This document shows, in pieces, positions 25,731-34,540 of a stretch of DNA of 38,601 nt (its first letter is position 1; every line of letters starts with the position of its first letter). The position numbers and the translations under genes are program-made. The notes beneath the pieces are model-generated. The model was not told the DNA's origin. It did not search any database and worked only from the letters and a program-made list of their open reading frames with translations. The stretch is from an uncultured Acetatifactor sp. Its GTDB lineage: Bacteria; Bacillota; Clostridia; Lachnospirales; Lachnospiraceae. Location: contig CANQPH010000028.1 in assembly GCA_947625675.1 (NCBI GenBank), positions 1 through 38,601 of the forward strand, read 5' to 3'.

Positions 25731-27899
25731 TTACAGGAAGTTCAGCTTGAATTCCGTAAACAGTGTGAAGATGAACTGTATCAGTCTGCCTGACAACACA
25801 TAGAACAGACCCAGCACCAGCCAGATCACCAGCATCATGAACGCCGATACGAACATCATTCCGATGGTCTTCTTCATCGTGTAGTTATTCAGGATCATCA
25901 TGGCAAAATACAGGATCAAGAACATTCCGATGTATGCCAGGACGGAAAACACGCCGTACCAGGACTGCTGCGATTTCGACCAGATGTTGGACAAAAACAT
26001 CAGCGGCAGATTGATGATGATGTAAGGAGTCAGGGACAGCGCCGAAGTAAAGGTGATCTCCGGGAACTTCGTCTCGCCTCCCGAAATACTGGTGGCTGCG
26101 AAGGAGGCCGGGATCCAGGAAATCGGAACGATCCACAGCTTCACCGCTTCAAACACCAGGTTGGCGTCCGCCACTTCCATGGATGCCAGAGGGAAGTGAA
26201 CGATATAAATATAGGCGATCCTCACGATATAAGCGATGATCAGGATCAGGAAAGGCACCTTCATGTTGATCCGGGACTTGTTGTAACGGATCCCCTCCAT
26301 GGCGTCTATGGGATGCAGCACCATGTGGAAGGCATATTTCAGGCCCTGTACCACGCCCATCTTTTTGGTCTTCTCGTTCAGGAAGCTCCAGTAAGCCTTC
26401 TTGGAAGTCTTGATCAGATAACTGACCAGCAACAGGACTCCCACGATGATCGCCAATGCGATCACCAGGACCAGGACGAAGTTCTGACGCAGCACCACGT
26501 AGACGTATTCGTCAAAGGCCTGGGTGTATACGTCTCTGTCCGACACCAGCTTGCTTTCATCCATGGAAAGCTTGAATTCGCCCTGCTTATAATAGGTCTT
26601 GGCAATTCCCACGTGAGCCAGGTCGTAGTTCTCGTCGATGTCCAGCACCTTCTGCCACAGATCGTAGGAAGCGGTGTAGTCGCCTTCCCCGTATCTGGTA
26701 GCGGCCTGATGCACCAGGAGGATGAACTCCGTAGGCTCAAAAATCTGCACATTGGCGTTGATCCGGTCCAGGATATAGATGTTGCCCTTGCTGTCCACGT
26801 CGATGGCGGAAGGCATGGTGAAGGTTCCCGCACTCTCGCCCTTGCCGCCGAAGGCCACCAGCATGTTGCCTTCCTGGTCATACTGATATACCTTGCCGTT
26901 CAGCTCCTCGATGACCGTCACGATCCCGTCGTCATCCACGGCGATATCCCGGAAAATGGGCTCCATATACATCCCTTCATCATCGAAGTATTCGCCGAAT
27001 TTGAAGGAGTTGCTGGCCACCACGGACTTGAGCAGCTTTTTCTCGATGAACTCCGTGATGGGGTTGCTGATGGAATTGCCCACCGTCTTGTACTTTCTGT
27101 AAACATTGGTACCGATGGAGTTCAGCTTCTTGATCTCGCCCTCTTCACGCTCCATGCTGGTGGCGTAGATCATGCCATCGGAACCCATCGTCACATTGAT
27201 ATAGGAAGAAGCCGTCCTCTTCACGATGGACTTCTTCTGCTGCTCGCTGGCCACCACCCGCAGGATCATTTCCGTCAGGTTGTAACCGATGTCCGTCTGG
27301 CCGTACAGACCGCTGAAGCCGCCGCTGCCGTCGATGGCCATGATGTTCTCACCGCGGACCACGTACATGTAGCCGGTAGGGCTCACCACCAGCTTGCTGG
27401 GGTTGAAGGCCGCCCCGCTGGTCAGCTCGGAATCCGGGTTGGTGAACTGCTCCACGAACTTTCCTTCCGGGCTCAGGTGCAGGATGCGCTTGTTGCCCGT
27501 GTCGGCCAGGTACATGTCCCCGTCGTCCTCCACGAAGATGCCCTCGGGAGCGTTGAAGCTGCCCGATTCCTCGTCCCCGTAGAAGATATTGACCGTCTCC
27601 ATGTCGCTGTTCATCTTCACGATACGGTTGTAGCCGGTATCCACAATATACACATTGTCATAACTGTCCACAAAAATATCCTGCGGATTCTTGAAATACC
27701 GTTCCTCATCCTCGAAGGCGCCGATGTTGTTGATCGTCTCCACAACATTGTAACACTGAGGAATCGGCATCCGGTAACTGTCGTTGCCGGTCACATAATT
27801 CTGCGCTCCCGTGCTGCTGCTTGCATAAACATCCGTGGAGACCAGCATCACGAACAGGAGACATGTGAGCAGGCTTGCGCCAATTCTCTTAAGTTTCAC
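25731..27899 (-). CDS. NHL-repeat / TPR / Yip1-domain membrane protein
   Basis: A 722-residue protein of unusual design. A signal peptide (about 1-27) is followed by an outside NHL-type propeller; clear repeats are IFVDSYDNVYIVDTGYNRIV (~75-94), IFVEDDGDMYLADTGNKRIL (~121-140) and IDVDSKGNIYILDRINANV. A short TPR-like segment (EGDYTASYDLWQKVLDIDENYDLAHVGIAKTYY) follows. A membrane helix (LVLVIALAIIVGVLLLVSYL) then leads to a Yip1-like C-terminal domain of about five helices, beginning near GLKYAFHMVLHPIDAMEGI. It lies between two importers, next to the DUF5696-like gene. A sensor or scaffold for surface glycans is a guess; no enzyme motif is seen. Confidence 0.82.
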   Translation of the reverse strand: MKLKRIGASLLTCLLFVMLVSTDVYASSSTGAQNYVTGNDSYRMPIPQCYNVVETINNIGAFEDEERYFKNPQDIFVDSYDNVYIVDTGYNRIVKMNSDMETVNIFYGDEESGSFNAPEGIFVEDDGDMYLADTGNKRILHLSPEGKFVEQFTNPDSELTSGAAFNPSKLVVSPTGYMYVVRGENIMAIDGSGGFSGLYGQTDIGYNLTEMILRVVASEQQKKSIVKRTASSYINVTMGSDGMIYATSMEREEGEIKKLNSIGTNVYRKYKTVGNSISNPITEFIEKKLLKSVVASNSFKFGEYFDDEGMYMEPIFRDIAVDDDGIVTVIEELNGKVYQYDQEGNMLVAFGGKGESAGTFTMPSAIDVDSKGNIYILDRINANVQIFEPTEFILLVHQAATRYGEGDYTASYDLWQKVLDIDENYDLAHVGIAKTYYKQGEFKLSMDESKLVSDRDVYTQAFDEYVYVVLRQNFVLVLVIALAIIVGVLLLVSYLIKTSKKAYWSFLNEKTKKMGVVQGLKYAFHMVLHPIDAMEGIRYNKSRINMKVPFLILIIAYIVRIAYIYIVHFPLASMEVADANLVFEAVKLWIVPISWIPASFAATSISGGETKFPEITFTSALSLTPYIIINLPLMFLSNIWSKSQQSWYGVFSVLAYIGMFLILYFAMMILNNYTMKKTIGMMFVSAFMMLVIWLVLGLFYVLSGRLIQFIFTLFTEFKLNFL

Positions 27900-27917
27900 T
27901 TTATCCCTCCATCCTCA

Positions 27918-28799
27918 TTACTCCTTGATACCGGAGTAAACCATAGTCTCCATAACCTGACCCTGCATGGCGGTAAAGATGATCACCGTAGGAACCGTCA
28001 TACAGAAGGTCGCCGCCGCAGTAGCTCCCGCACGGCCTACCGACACGGCGGCCGCACCGCCGGAAATTGTCTGAAGGGCCAGCGGAAGGGTCTTCATGGC
28101 CTGGCTGGTCACGTAGATCAGTGGCGAAAAGTAATCGTTCCAGTTGCTGACAAAGGACATAACCACCAGAGTCGCCCAGGCGGGCTTCAGGGCGGGCATG
28201 ACCATTTGTATGAAAATCCTGAACTCTCCCGCTCCATCGATCCTGGCCGCTTCCAGCAGCTCGTCCGGATACTGCTCGATGAACTGCTTCATCAGGAAGA
28301 TATTGTAAGCCACGGCGATGTTGGGAAGGATCAGGGCCCCATAGGTATTGATCAGTCCCAGGGAGTTCACCACCAGGTAGCTGGGGATCCTGGTCACATG
28401 AGGCGAGAACATCAATGCCATCAAAATCAGGTTGAACAGAAAATTTCCTCCGGGAGGCTTGAACTTCACCAGAGAATAGGCTCCAAGGGCGGATACCACC
28501 ACGGTGAGGAACACGATCGTAAGGGTGACCACCACGCTGTTGAAGGCGTACCGCAGGAAAGGCACCGTAGAGCTTCCCAGGGAAACCACCAGGTCACTGA
28601 AGTTGACCGTGGTGGGATGCTTCACGAAAAATGCGGGCGGGTATACGAACAGCTCGTCCATGGGCTTGAAAGCCGTGGAGACCAGATAGATCAGGGGGAG
28701 CGCCGTAAACGCCACCAGGCACAGCATGACCGCATACAACGCTATCTTGGCGAAGGTGATGTGCAGCCACTGGCCTCTGAACCATTTAATCTTAATCAT
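27918..28799 (-). CDS. Carbohydrate ABC permease, MalG-like (importer A)
   Basis: A 293-residue CUT1 permease with six membrane helices. The EAA loop reads LLEAARIDGAGEFRIFIQMVMPALKP. The C-terminal GQVMETMVYSGIKE is typical of MalG-type subunits. It lies between the MalF-like permease and the NHL-Yip1 gene, with short spacers, in the same operon. Confidence 0.94.
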   Translation of the reverse strand: MIKIKWFRGQWLHITFAKIALYAVMLCLVAFTALPLIYLVSTAFKPMDELFVYPPAFFVKHPTTVNFSDLVVSLGSSTVPFLRYAFNSVVVTLTIVFLTVVVSALGAYSLVKFKPPGGNFLFNLILMALMFSPHVTRIPSYLVVNSLGLINTYGALILPNIAVAYNIFLMKQFIEQYPDELLEAARIDGAGEFRIFIQMVMPALKPAWATLVVMSFVSNWNDYFSPLIYVTSQAMKTLPLALQTISGGAAAVSVGRAGATAAATFCMTVPTVIIFTAMQGQVMETMVYSGIKE

Positions 28800-28830
28800 A
28801 AGAAACCCTCTCTTTCTACTCTACGCTTTC

Positions 28831-29748
28831 CTACTCGTCCTTGGAGGACAGCAGACGGAACACGATCCTGCCCAGAGTGAATGTCAGAACAAACAACACG
28901 ACTGCCACCGCCGACGCATAACCCATCTGGAACCGGATAAATGCGTAGTCATACAAGTGGGCCACAATGGTATGTCCGGCGTAGTTGGGGCTGGGCATGC
29001 CGGCCACGGACACGGCGATATCGAAGACGCCGAAGGCTCCGGTGATGGCGTTGATGGCGCCGAACAGAAGCTGCGGCTTCATCATCGGGAGCGTCACATA
29101 GATCAGCTCCTGGAACTTGTTCTTCACGCCGTCGATGGCGGCTGCTTCATAATAGGATCTGGGCACGTTCTGAAGTCCGGCAAGGAATACCAGGAATCCG
29201 GTACCCATACTCATCCAGAGAGAGATCACCATTACCACGGTCATGATGTAGTTCGGGTCCGTGTTCCACAGGATGGGCGAATCGATCAGGCCGATGTTAA
29301 GCAGGAAATCGTTCAGGTAGCCGTAACGGTCGCTGGAGAAGATGACCAGCCACACCGCTGACATGGCCACGCCGCTGGTAATGGAAGGCGCATAGAACGC
29401 CAGGGCAAATGCTCTTTTAAATTTTAACTGGTTGATGACCCAGGCGGCGAAGAAGGACAGAAGGTAGCCGGCAGGGCCCGTGATCACCGCAAAGGTCAGG
29501 GTATTGGCCAGAGCGGTCAGGAACACCTCGTCATCCAGAAAGAGCAGCTTGTAGTTGTTGAGTCCCACGAAATGAGGCGTCTGCATCATATTGTAATCCG
29601 TAAAGCTTAAGCCCACAGCCCACAACACGGGAGTCACAACGAATATCGTGAATAAGATCACGAAGGGGGCCAGGAACAAGTAGCCCATCCAATTTTTATG
29701 CCAGAAACGCTTGATGCGTGTCCCTAAAGTCAGATTTTTACTATTCAT
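28831..29748 (-). CDS. Carbohydrate ABC permease, MalF-like (importer A)
   Basis: A 305-residue CUT1 permease with six membrane helices starting near residue 19 (WMGYLFLAPFVILFTIFVV). The EAA loop reads YYEAAAIDGVKNKFQELIYVTLPMMKP. Its start overlaps the binding-protein gene by 8 bases, indicating coupled translation. Confidence 0.94.
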   Translation of the reverse strand: MNSKNLTLGTRIKRFWHKNWMGYLFLAPFVILFTIFVVTPVLWAVGLSFTDYNMMQTPHFVGLNNYKLLFLDDEVFLTALANTLTFAVITGPAGYLLSFFAAWVINQLKFKRAFALAFYAPSITSGVAMSAVWLVIFSSDRYGYLNDFLLNIGLIDSPILWNTDPNYIMTVVMVISLWMSMGTGFLVFLAGLQNVPRSYYEAAAIDGVKNKFQELIYVTLPMMKPQLLFGAINAITGAFGVFDIAVSVAGMPSPNYAGHTIVAHLYDYAFIRFQMGYASAVAVVLFVLTFTLGRIVFRLLSSKDE

Positions 29749-32707
29749 CTCTTATTATCCCATATTCTTCCTGTTTGGTTCGTAGCTCACGATTGATGTC
29801 TTTCACCGCCTGTTCCAGCGCTTCTCTCACATCGCCGCCACTGATAACGACTGTCGTCCATGCATTGGTCATATGTCTTGCGGTAAAGTAGCCGCCCAGG
29901 ACCGTAGGAGTCTCCTTGGCCCACTTCCACATCTCTTCGAAAACGGCCAGCTCGTCCTCGTTCCAGGACAAGCTCAGGAACGCTTCCTTGTTGGCGGAAT
30001 TCCAACGGGCCTCAGCGCCCATCAGGGCCTCCACTTCCTTGGCGAATCTGGTCTGCACCTCCGTGCTGGACCACCACTTCAGAAACTCCCAGCTCTCCTC
30101 GGGATGGGTGCTCTGCTTCATGATGATGTCGCCCTTGTCCGTAATGGCTCCGGCCGTGCGGTCGATGGTGCCGTCCTCCCTCTCCACGCCGGGGATCGGG
30201 GCGATCCCCCATTTACCGGCGATCTCGGGAGCGGCCACGGACAACTGCATGTAAGTGTTGTAATCGCCGATGCCCAGAGGCATGATGCCGGACCGCATGT
30301 ATTGATAGAAGTTGGCAGTCTCGGGTACGCCGTAGTTGGTGAACAGCTCCGTGTACTCCTTGAAGGCCCGGTAGGCTTCCGGCGTGTCCAGAGCCGACTG
30401 CATGCCGTCCTCCGTATAATAGTCCCCGCCGTTCTGGAACAGGAACTGGGTAAACTCTCTTGCGAAATAGAAATCCAACCCGTTCTGATACAGCACCGGC
30501 AGCACGTAGTCATACAGCTGCTGACGGGTCTCGGGCAAGTCGATTCCCATGCTGCTCATCAGATCCCTGCGGTAGAACATGACGTTGAAGTTCATGGTCT
30601 CCGGGATGGCATAGGTGCCGCCCATGTATTCATAGGGCGTGAGGGTGGCTTCCACGAAACGGCTCTTCACCTCGTCAAAACCGTCGAACTTCGACATGTC
30701 ATACACCTGGTCACGGATGGCGAATTCCACGGGCGAGGTGATGTCCACGCCCAGGGCCACGTCAGGCGCCTTGCCGGAAGTGATGGAAAGCATCAGGGCG
30801 TTCACGTTGCCGGCGTTCAGCTGGGAAGCCGGGAGCACATTGACGTTGATGGCGATCCCGGTCTCCGGGGTGAAGGTCTCGTCCGCCAGCTCCTTGATCA
30901 CCTCGGCCCACTCGGTACCTCTGGCGATCCAGACATTGATGGTGGTGTCGATGACCACGTCGTCGCCCAGCACGCTTCCTACATTATCATAGTCCTTGAA
31001 GAAGGAATTGAAGAACTGTGCGAAGGTCGCTCCGAACCTCTGGAAGAAATTGGAGGACTTGCTCTTCCACTCCTCCGAAGGGGAACCTACCTTAAAGTAA
31101 TCGATCACCAGCGGTTCTTCCTGCAAGGACAGGAACCAGTTGCTCAGGCTTTCCTGTGCGCTGTTCAAATCTCCCGTCCTCTTGGCGATGATGAAGGGAT
31201 CCTCCAGCATCTCCTCCAGCTGCGAACGGATGGTCAGAAAGTTGTTGGCCATGGCAGGGGTCTTGTCCGCAAAATTGGCCACCATGTCATACTTCTCCGT
31301 CATGCTTTCCGCCAGGATCCGCATGTTCTCTTCCAGATCCGGGATCGCCGTGAAGAACCGGTAGTCATAGTTGGGGTCGGGCTCGCTGCCCGCCAGCAAA
31401 GTGATCTTCAGCAGCATATCGGACAGGCGGGTGATGTCCTCCCCGATGGAGTTCAGGACGTCACCGATCTCCCCCATCACCACCGTCATGGTGATGGTAT
31501 GGGTGCCCGCCGTCAGATAAAATTCATAAGGATTGCCTTCCTTGTCGGAAAGGGTTTCAAAGGACCACCTGGTATCGTACTCAAACTTGTACTCCAACAG
31601 TTCTTCGAAAGGAATGGCTCCGTCAATGGCGATGGAACGATAGGAAGGAAGTCCGTCATTCCAGGACTGCTTCACGTACATGCCGAGCTTGTACAAACCA
31701 TCCTGAGGAACGTCAAACTCCCAGGTGATGCTCTGGTTGCCGGAACGCCATCTGTAAGCGCCCATGACGTTCAGCTTTCTCGTGGTCTTGGAGGCCGGGC
31801 TCACCAGGGGATCGCCGTCATTTTCCCGGCGCAGGGTGGGGTCGTTCTTCTCCACGGCATTCAGCTCCGCTTCAAAGTTCACCGTCTCGCAGGACGCCGG
31901 CTGATAACCCTTGGCGTCATATTCCGCCTTCACCTCCGCATAGGGGCGCACCCTTTCGGGAGCCACCAGGCGGATGCCGCTTATGTACATGTCCATCTTC
32001 ATATAGGTAAAGCGGAGGGTATGCTTCCCGGCCTCCAGGTCAAATACGAAAGGCAGGGGATACATTCCGGAGGTATCCTTGAGTCTCGCCGTGCGCCAGC
32101 CGGGGATCGTCACCTGGGAAGGTCTCGTCTCATCGCCCAGACTGTTGATCTTCGGTTCGCCGTTATCCTCGAAAAACCGATCGAAGGAGATGTCGCCGCT
32201 CTCTGTAAACGGATATTCTCCATCCAGATAAAAAGCCCTCTTACCGGGATCCGAATCGGAGCTCGGCAGATAATAATCCACCTCTATCTGGTAATTGGCC
32301 GTCTGAGGAATGTCCACCTCAAACTCCAGATATTTGGAAGCCTTGTCGGAAAGTACGGCGTCCCGCCCTTCAAAGCTGGTCACAGCCAAAGGTCCCGTCT
32401 CTCCGGAAAGGGCATCCAAGGGGATCTCAATGGGATCTGTTGCATCCGCCACGGCCGCATGGGCTTCTTCATACTCATAGTAAGCCGCACTCTGGTCACT
32501 TCCATAGTCCCATTCCACGTCAATACCTTCAAAGCCGGTATACTTTTCACTGAGCTTCAGTCCGGCGGTGCTTTCCTTGCCGGTTTCCGAAGCATGAACC
32601 ACCGGGCCGCCGAAACACGCCAGAGATACGGACAGACACAGAGCCATGACTCTTTTCAGGCTTCGTCCCATGTTCTGACGGGAAGGTATTGTACCACTTC
32701 GTCTCAT
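29741..32707 (-). CDS. Very large sugar-binding protein with two N-terminal carbohydrate-binding-like domains (importer A)
   Basis: A 988-residue exported protein, about twice the usual size. A signal peptide ends near VVHA (residue 39). It has no good lipobox: the only candidate, SLAC, has Ser at -3. Residues ~90-235 and ~270-440 are two beta-rich modules with YLEFEVDIPQTANYQIEVDYY and ITWEFDVPQDGLYKLGMYV, which look like galactose-binding jelly-rolls. A helical linker (~440-590) precedes a typical binding-protein domain from ~600 (VVIDTTINVWIARG, GKAPDVALG, VMFYRRDLMSSMGIDLPETRQQLYD, EESWEFLKWWSS). It starts the operon, followed by its permeases. A polymer-gripping importer subunit is likely; the ligand is inferred. 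Confidence 0.88.
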   Translation of the reverse strand: MRRSGTIPSRQNMGRSLKRVMALCLSVSLACFGGPVVHASETGKESTAGLKLSEKYTGFEGIDVEWDYGSDQSAAYYEYEEAHAAVADATDPIEIPLDALSGETGPLAVTSFEGRDAVLSDKASKYLEFEVDIPQTANYQIEVDYYLPSSDSDPGKRAFYLDGEYPFTESGDISFDRFFEDNGEPKINSLGDETRPSQVTIPGWRTARLKDTSGMYPLPFVFDLEAGKHTLRFTYMKMDMYISGIRLVAPERVRPYAEVKAEYDAKGYQPASCETVNFEAELNAVEKNDPTLRRENDGDPLVSPASKTTRKLNVMGAYRWRSGNQSITWEFDVPQDGLYKLGMYVKQSWNDGLPSYRSIAIDGAIPFEELLEYKFEYDTRWSFETLSDKEGNPYEFYLTAGTHTITMTVVMGEIGDVLNSIGEDITRLSDMLLKITLLAGSEPDPNYDYRFFTAIPDLEENMRILAESMTEKYDMVANFADKTPAMANNFLTIRSQLEEMLEDPFIIAKRTGDLNSAQESLSNWFLSLQEEPLVIDYFKVGSPSEEWKSKSSNFFQRFGATFAQFFNSFFKDYDNVGSVLGDDVVIDTTINVWIARGTEWAEVIKELADETFTPETGIAINVNVLPASQLNAGNVNALMLSITSGKAPDVALGVDITSPVEFAIRDQVYDMSKFDGFDEVKSRFVEATLTPYEYMGGTYAIPETMNFNVMFYRRDLMSSMGIDLPETRQQLYDYVLPVLYQNGLDFYFAREFTQFLFQNGGDYYTEDGMQSALDTPEAYRAFKEYTELFTNYGVPETANFYQYMRSGIMPLGIGDYNTYMQLSVAAPEIAGKWGIAPIPGVEREDGTIDRTAGAITDKGDIIMKQSTHPEESWEFLKWWSSTEVQTRFAKEVEALMGAEARWNSANKEAFLSLSWNEDELAVFEEMWKWAKETPTVLGGYFTARHMTNAWTTVVISGGDVREALEQAVKDINRELRTKQEEYGIIRDE

Positions 32708-32785
32708 GCTTGCTCTCCCTCCTTAATCGAGTTTTCCGAATCCTTCGCCGTCAAGACGGCAATTCAATTCAGTTAAGTTAATTAT

Positions 32786-32815
32786 ATTATCATCTCTTAT
32801 TGATTTCTAATCAAT
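32786..32815 (-). promoter_or_regulatory. Promoter and operator of the carbohydrate operon
   Basis: TTGATT (32809-32814), 17 bases, GATAAT (32786-32791) on the minus strand. A perfect inverted repeat ATTGATT-TCT-AATCAAT at 32799-32815 covers the -35, a likely site for a repressor encoded elsewhere. No regulator gene lies in the operon. Confidence 0.65.
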
Positions 32816-33009
32816 TACTGATGAAAACTGTGCAAAAATGACCGCATTTTTTCTTTTTTATTTTTTATCTTACATATTTTGCATAATCATCCCGTGGCAA
32901 TCCATGGATTTTCCAAAAAAAACAACAAATATTTCGGGCGGTATTTCTTTCGGAATGACAAAACGCAGAGCGTTTTTCCGTTTTTTTATCAAAAAAGGGC
33001 ATAAAAAAA
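32816..33009. other. A/T-rich spacer between the carbohydrate operon and ackA
   Basis: Part of the 437-base gap between ackA and the binding-protein gene. It holds runs of T, a 12-bp palindrome AATCCATGGATT (32899-32910) and a small hairpin AAAACGC-AGA-GCGTTTT (32960-32976). No gene or convincing regulatory element is seen. The promoter (32786-32815) and the ackA terminator (33011-33032) are at its edges. Confidence 0.5.
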
Positions 33010-33037
33010 GCCCCTGGAGCGAAATCCAGGGGTTTTT
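33003..33037. terminator. Terminator of pta-ackA
   Basis: An 8-bp perfect stem CCCCTGGA / TCCAGGGG (33011-33018, 33025-33032) with a 6-base loop is flanked by T-runs in both directions. On the minus strand it is followed by CTTTTTTTAT, so it terminates the acetate operon; it can also act on the plus strand. Confidence 0.92.
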
Positions 33038-33144
33038 CTTATTATAAAACAACTTTTTCACTTTATAAACATTGCGTTCAAATTACGCTTTTCTTCGCAT
33101 TCCGCCATCAATCAGGCAGAATTGAAATTTCTAATTATCAATTT

Positions 33145-34341
33145 TCATCCTACCAGGCGAAGGGTCTCCCTGGCGATGGCCAGTTCCTCGTTGGTGGAAA
33201 TCACCATCACCTTGGTTCCGGAGCTGGGAGTGGTGATCACCAGATCCTCGCCCCGCTTCTGATTGGCCGCTTCATCCAGGGTCACGCCCAGATATCCCAG
33301 GTAGGAACAGGTCATGTTCCGAACCAGGGGACCGTTCTCCCCTATACCGGCGGTAAAGCAGATCACGTCCACTCCGTTCATGGCGGCGGCATAGGCGCCG
33401 ACGTACTTGGCCACCCGGTAGCAATAAGTCTTCATGGCCCGGACGGCGTTCTCGTCCCCCGCATTGTAGCCCGCTTCCAGATCCCGGAAATCGGAGGAAA
33501 GGTTGTCGGACAGACCCAGCACCCCGGATTTTTTGTTCAGGATCGTCATAATCTCATCGATGCTCTTGCCTTCCTTGTGGGCGATGAACTCGATGATGGC
33601 GGGATCCATGTCTCCGGAACGGGTGCCCATAATCAGTCCCTCCAGGGGAGTCAGACCCATGGAGGTATCCACGCACTTGCCGTATTTCACGGCGGACACG
33701 CTGGCGCCGTTGCCCAGGTGGCACACGATGATCTTCAGATCCTCGTAAGGAACCTCCAGCACCTCCGCAGCCCTCTTGGACACGTAGGAATGGCTGGTGC
33801 CGTGGAAGCCGTAACGGCGGATCTTGTATTTCTGATAATATTCATAGGGAAGTCCGTAGAGATAAGCCTCTTCCGGCATGGTCTGATGGAAAGCGGTGTC
33901 GAAAACGCCCACCATGGGGGTGTCCGGCATCAGCTTCCTGCAGGCGTCGATGCCGATGAGATTGGCGGGATTGTGGAGCGGGGCCAGGTCGTTGCACTCT
34001 TCCACCGCCGCCAGCACCTCCTCCGTGATCACCACGGATCCGGAGAACTTCTCTCCGCCGTGCACCACCCGGTGTCCCACGGCCCCGATCTCCGCAAGGC
34101 TCTTCACCACGCCGGTCTTCTCGTTGGTCAGGGCTTCCAGCACCAGACGGATGGCGTCCGTATGATCCGCCATGGGGGTCACGGTCACTTCCTTCTCCCC
34201 TCCCGCCGGCGCATAGGTGATCATGCTGCCATCGATGCCGATGCGCTCGCAAAGCCCCTTGGCCACGCACTGCTCAGACTCCGAATCGATCAGCTGAAAT
34301 TTCAGCGAAGAACTTCCGCAATTAATGACTAAAATATTCAT
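33145..34341 (-). CDS. ackA: Acetate kinase
   Basis: Converts acetyl phosphate and ADP to acetate and ATP. The protein is 398 residues, normal for the family. Signatures are NILVINCGSSSLKFQL (N-terminal phosphate motif), VGHRVVHGGEKFSGS, APLHNPANLIGI, GVFDTAFHQTMP, RRYGFHGTSHSYV and CFTAGIGENGP. AAGGAGG precedes the ATG by about 12 bases. It follows pta, with which it forms the acetate-producing operon, after a spacer of about 180 bases that holds repeats derived from the end of pta. A terminator follows. Confidence 0.98.
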   Translation of the reverse strand: MNILVINCGSSSLKFQLIDSESEQCVAKGLCERIGIDGSMITYAPAGGEKEVTVTPMADHTDAIRLVLEALTNEKTGVVKSLAEIGAVGHRVVHGGEKFSGSVVITEEVLAAVEECNDLAPLHNPANLIGIDACRKLMPDTPMVGVFDTAFHQTMPEEAYLYGLPYEYYQKYKIRRYGFHGTSHSYVSKRAAEVLEVPYEDLKIIVCHLGNGASVSAVKYGKCVDTSMGLTPLEGLIMGTRSGDMDPAIIEFIAHKEGKSIDEIMTILNKKSGVLGLSDNLSSDFRDLEAGYNAGDENAVRAMKTYCYRVAKYVGAYAAAMNGVDVICFTAGIGENGPLVRNMTCSYLGYLGVTLDEAANQKRGEDLVITTPSSGTKVMVISTNEELAIARETLRLVG

Positions 34342-34367
34342 TTCTTTATCCTACCTCCTTATTCCTG

Positions 34368-34540
34368 TTTTTCCTTTTAACCGCCGCAGCGCCTTTCTAC
34401 CCGGTGGGGCTTCTATTTTTCCTGCCGCAGCGCTTCTTACACCGGCCAGGCTTCTGTTTTCCCTGCCGCTGCGACGCTTTTATACCAGCTGGGCTCCTAT
34501 TTTTCCTGCTGCAGCGCTTCTTACACCAGCTGGGCCTGTA
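34368..34540 (-). repeat. Tandem repeats of the pta 3' end in the pta-ackA spacer
   Basis: Four imperfect units of 41-48 bp lie at 34368-34415, 34416-34456, 34457-34499 and 34500-34540. The last contains the final codons and TAA stop of pta (stop at 34521-34523). The other copies keep recognisable forms of CAGCTGGTGTAA-GAAGCGCTGC, so the gene end itself seems to have been duplicated downstream. Between 34342 and 34367 lies only the ackA ribosome site. Confidence 0.8.

Noticed and set aside
32899..32910. Palindrome AATCCATGGATT as an operator
   Set aside because: It is 70 bases or more upstream of the only promoter and is a single copy; a chance palindrome is likely.
32960..32976. Hairpin AAAACGC-AGA-GCGTTTT as a terminator
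   Set aside because: Only a 7-bp A/T-rich stem, and no gene ends toward it on the strand with the T-run.
32838..33047. Small hydrophobic reading frame in the ackA spacer
   Set aside because: It runs through poly-T stretches and the ackA terminator, lacks a ribosome site and looks like chance in A/T-rich DNA.
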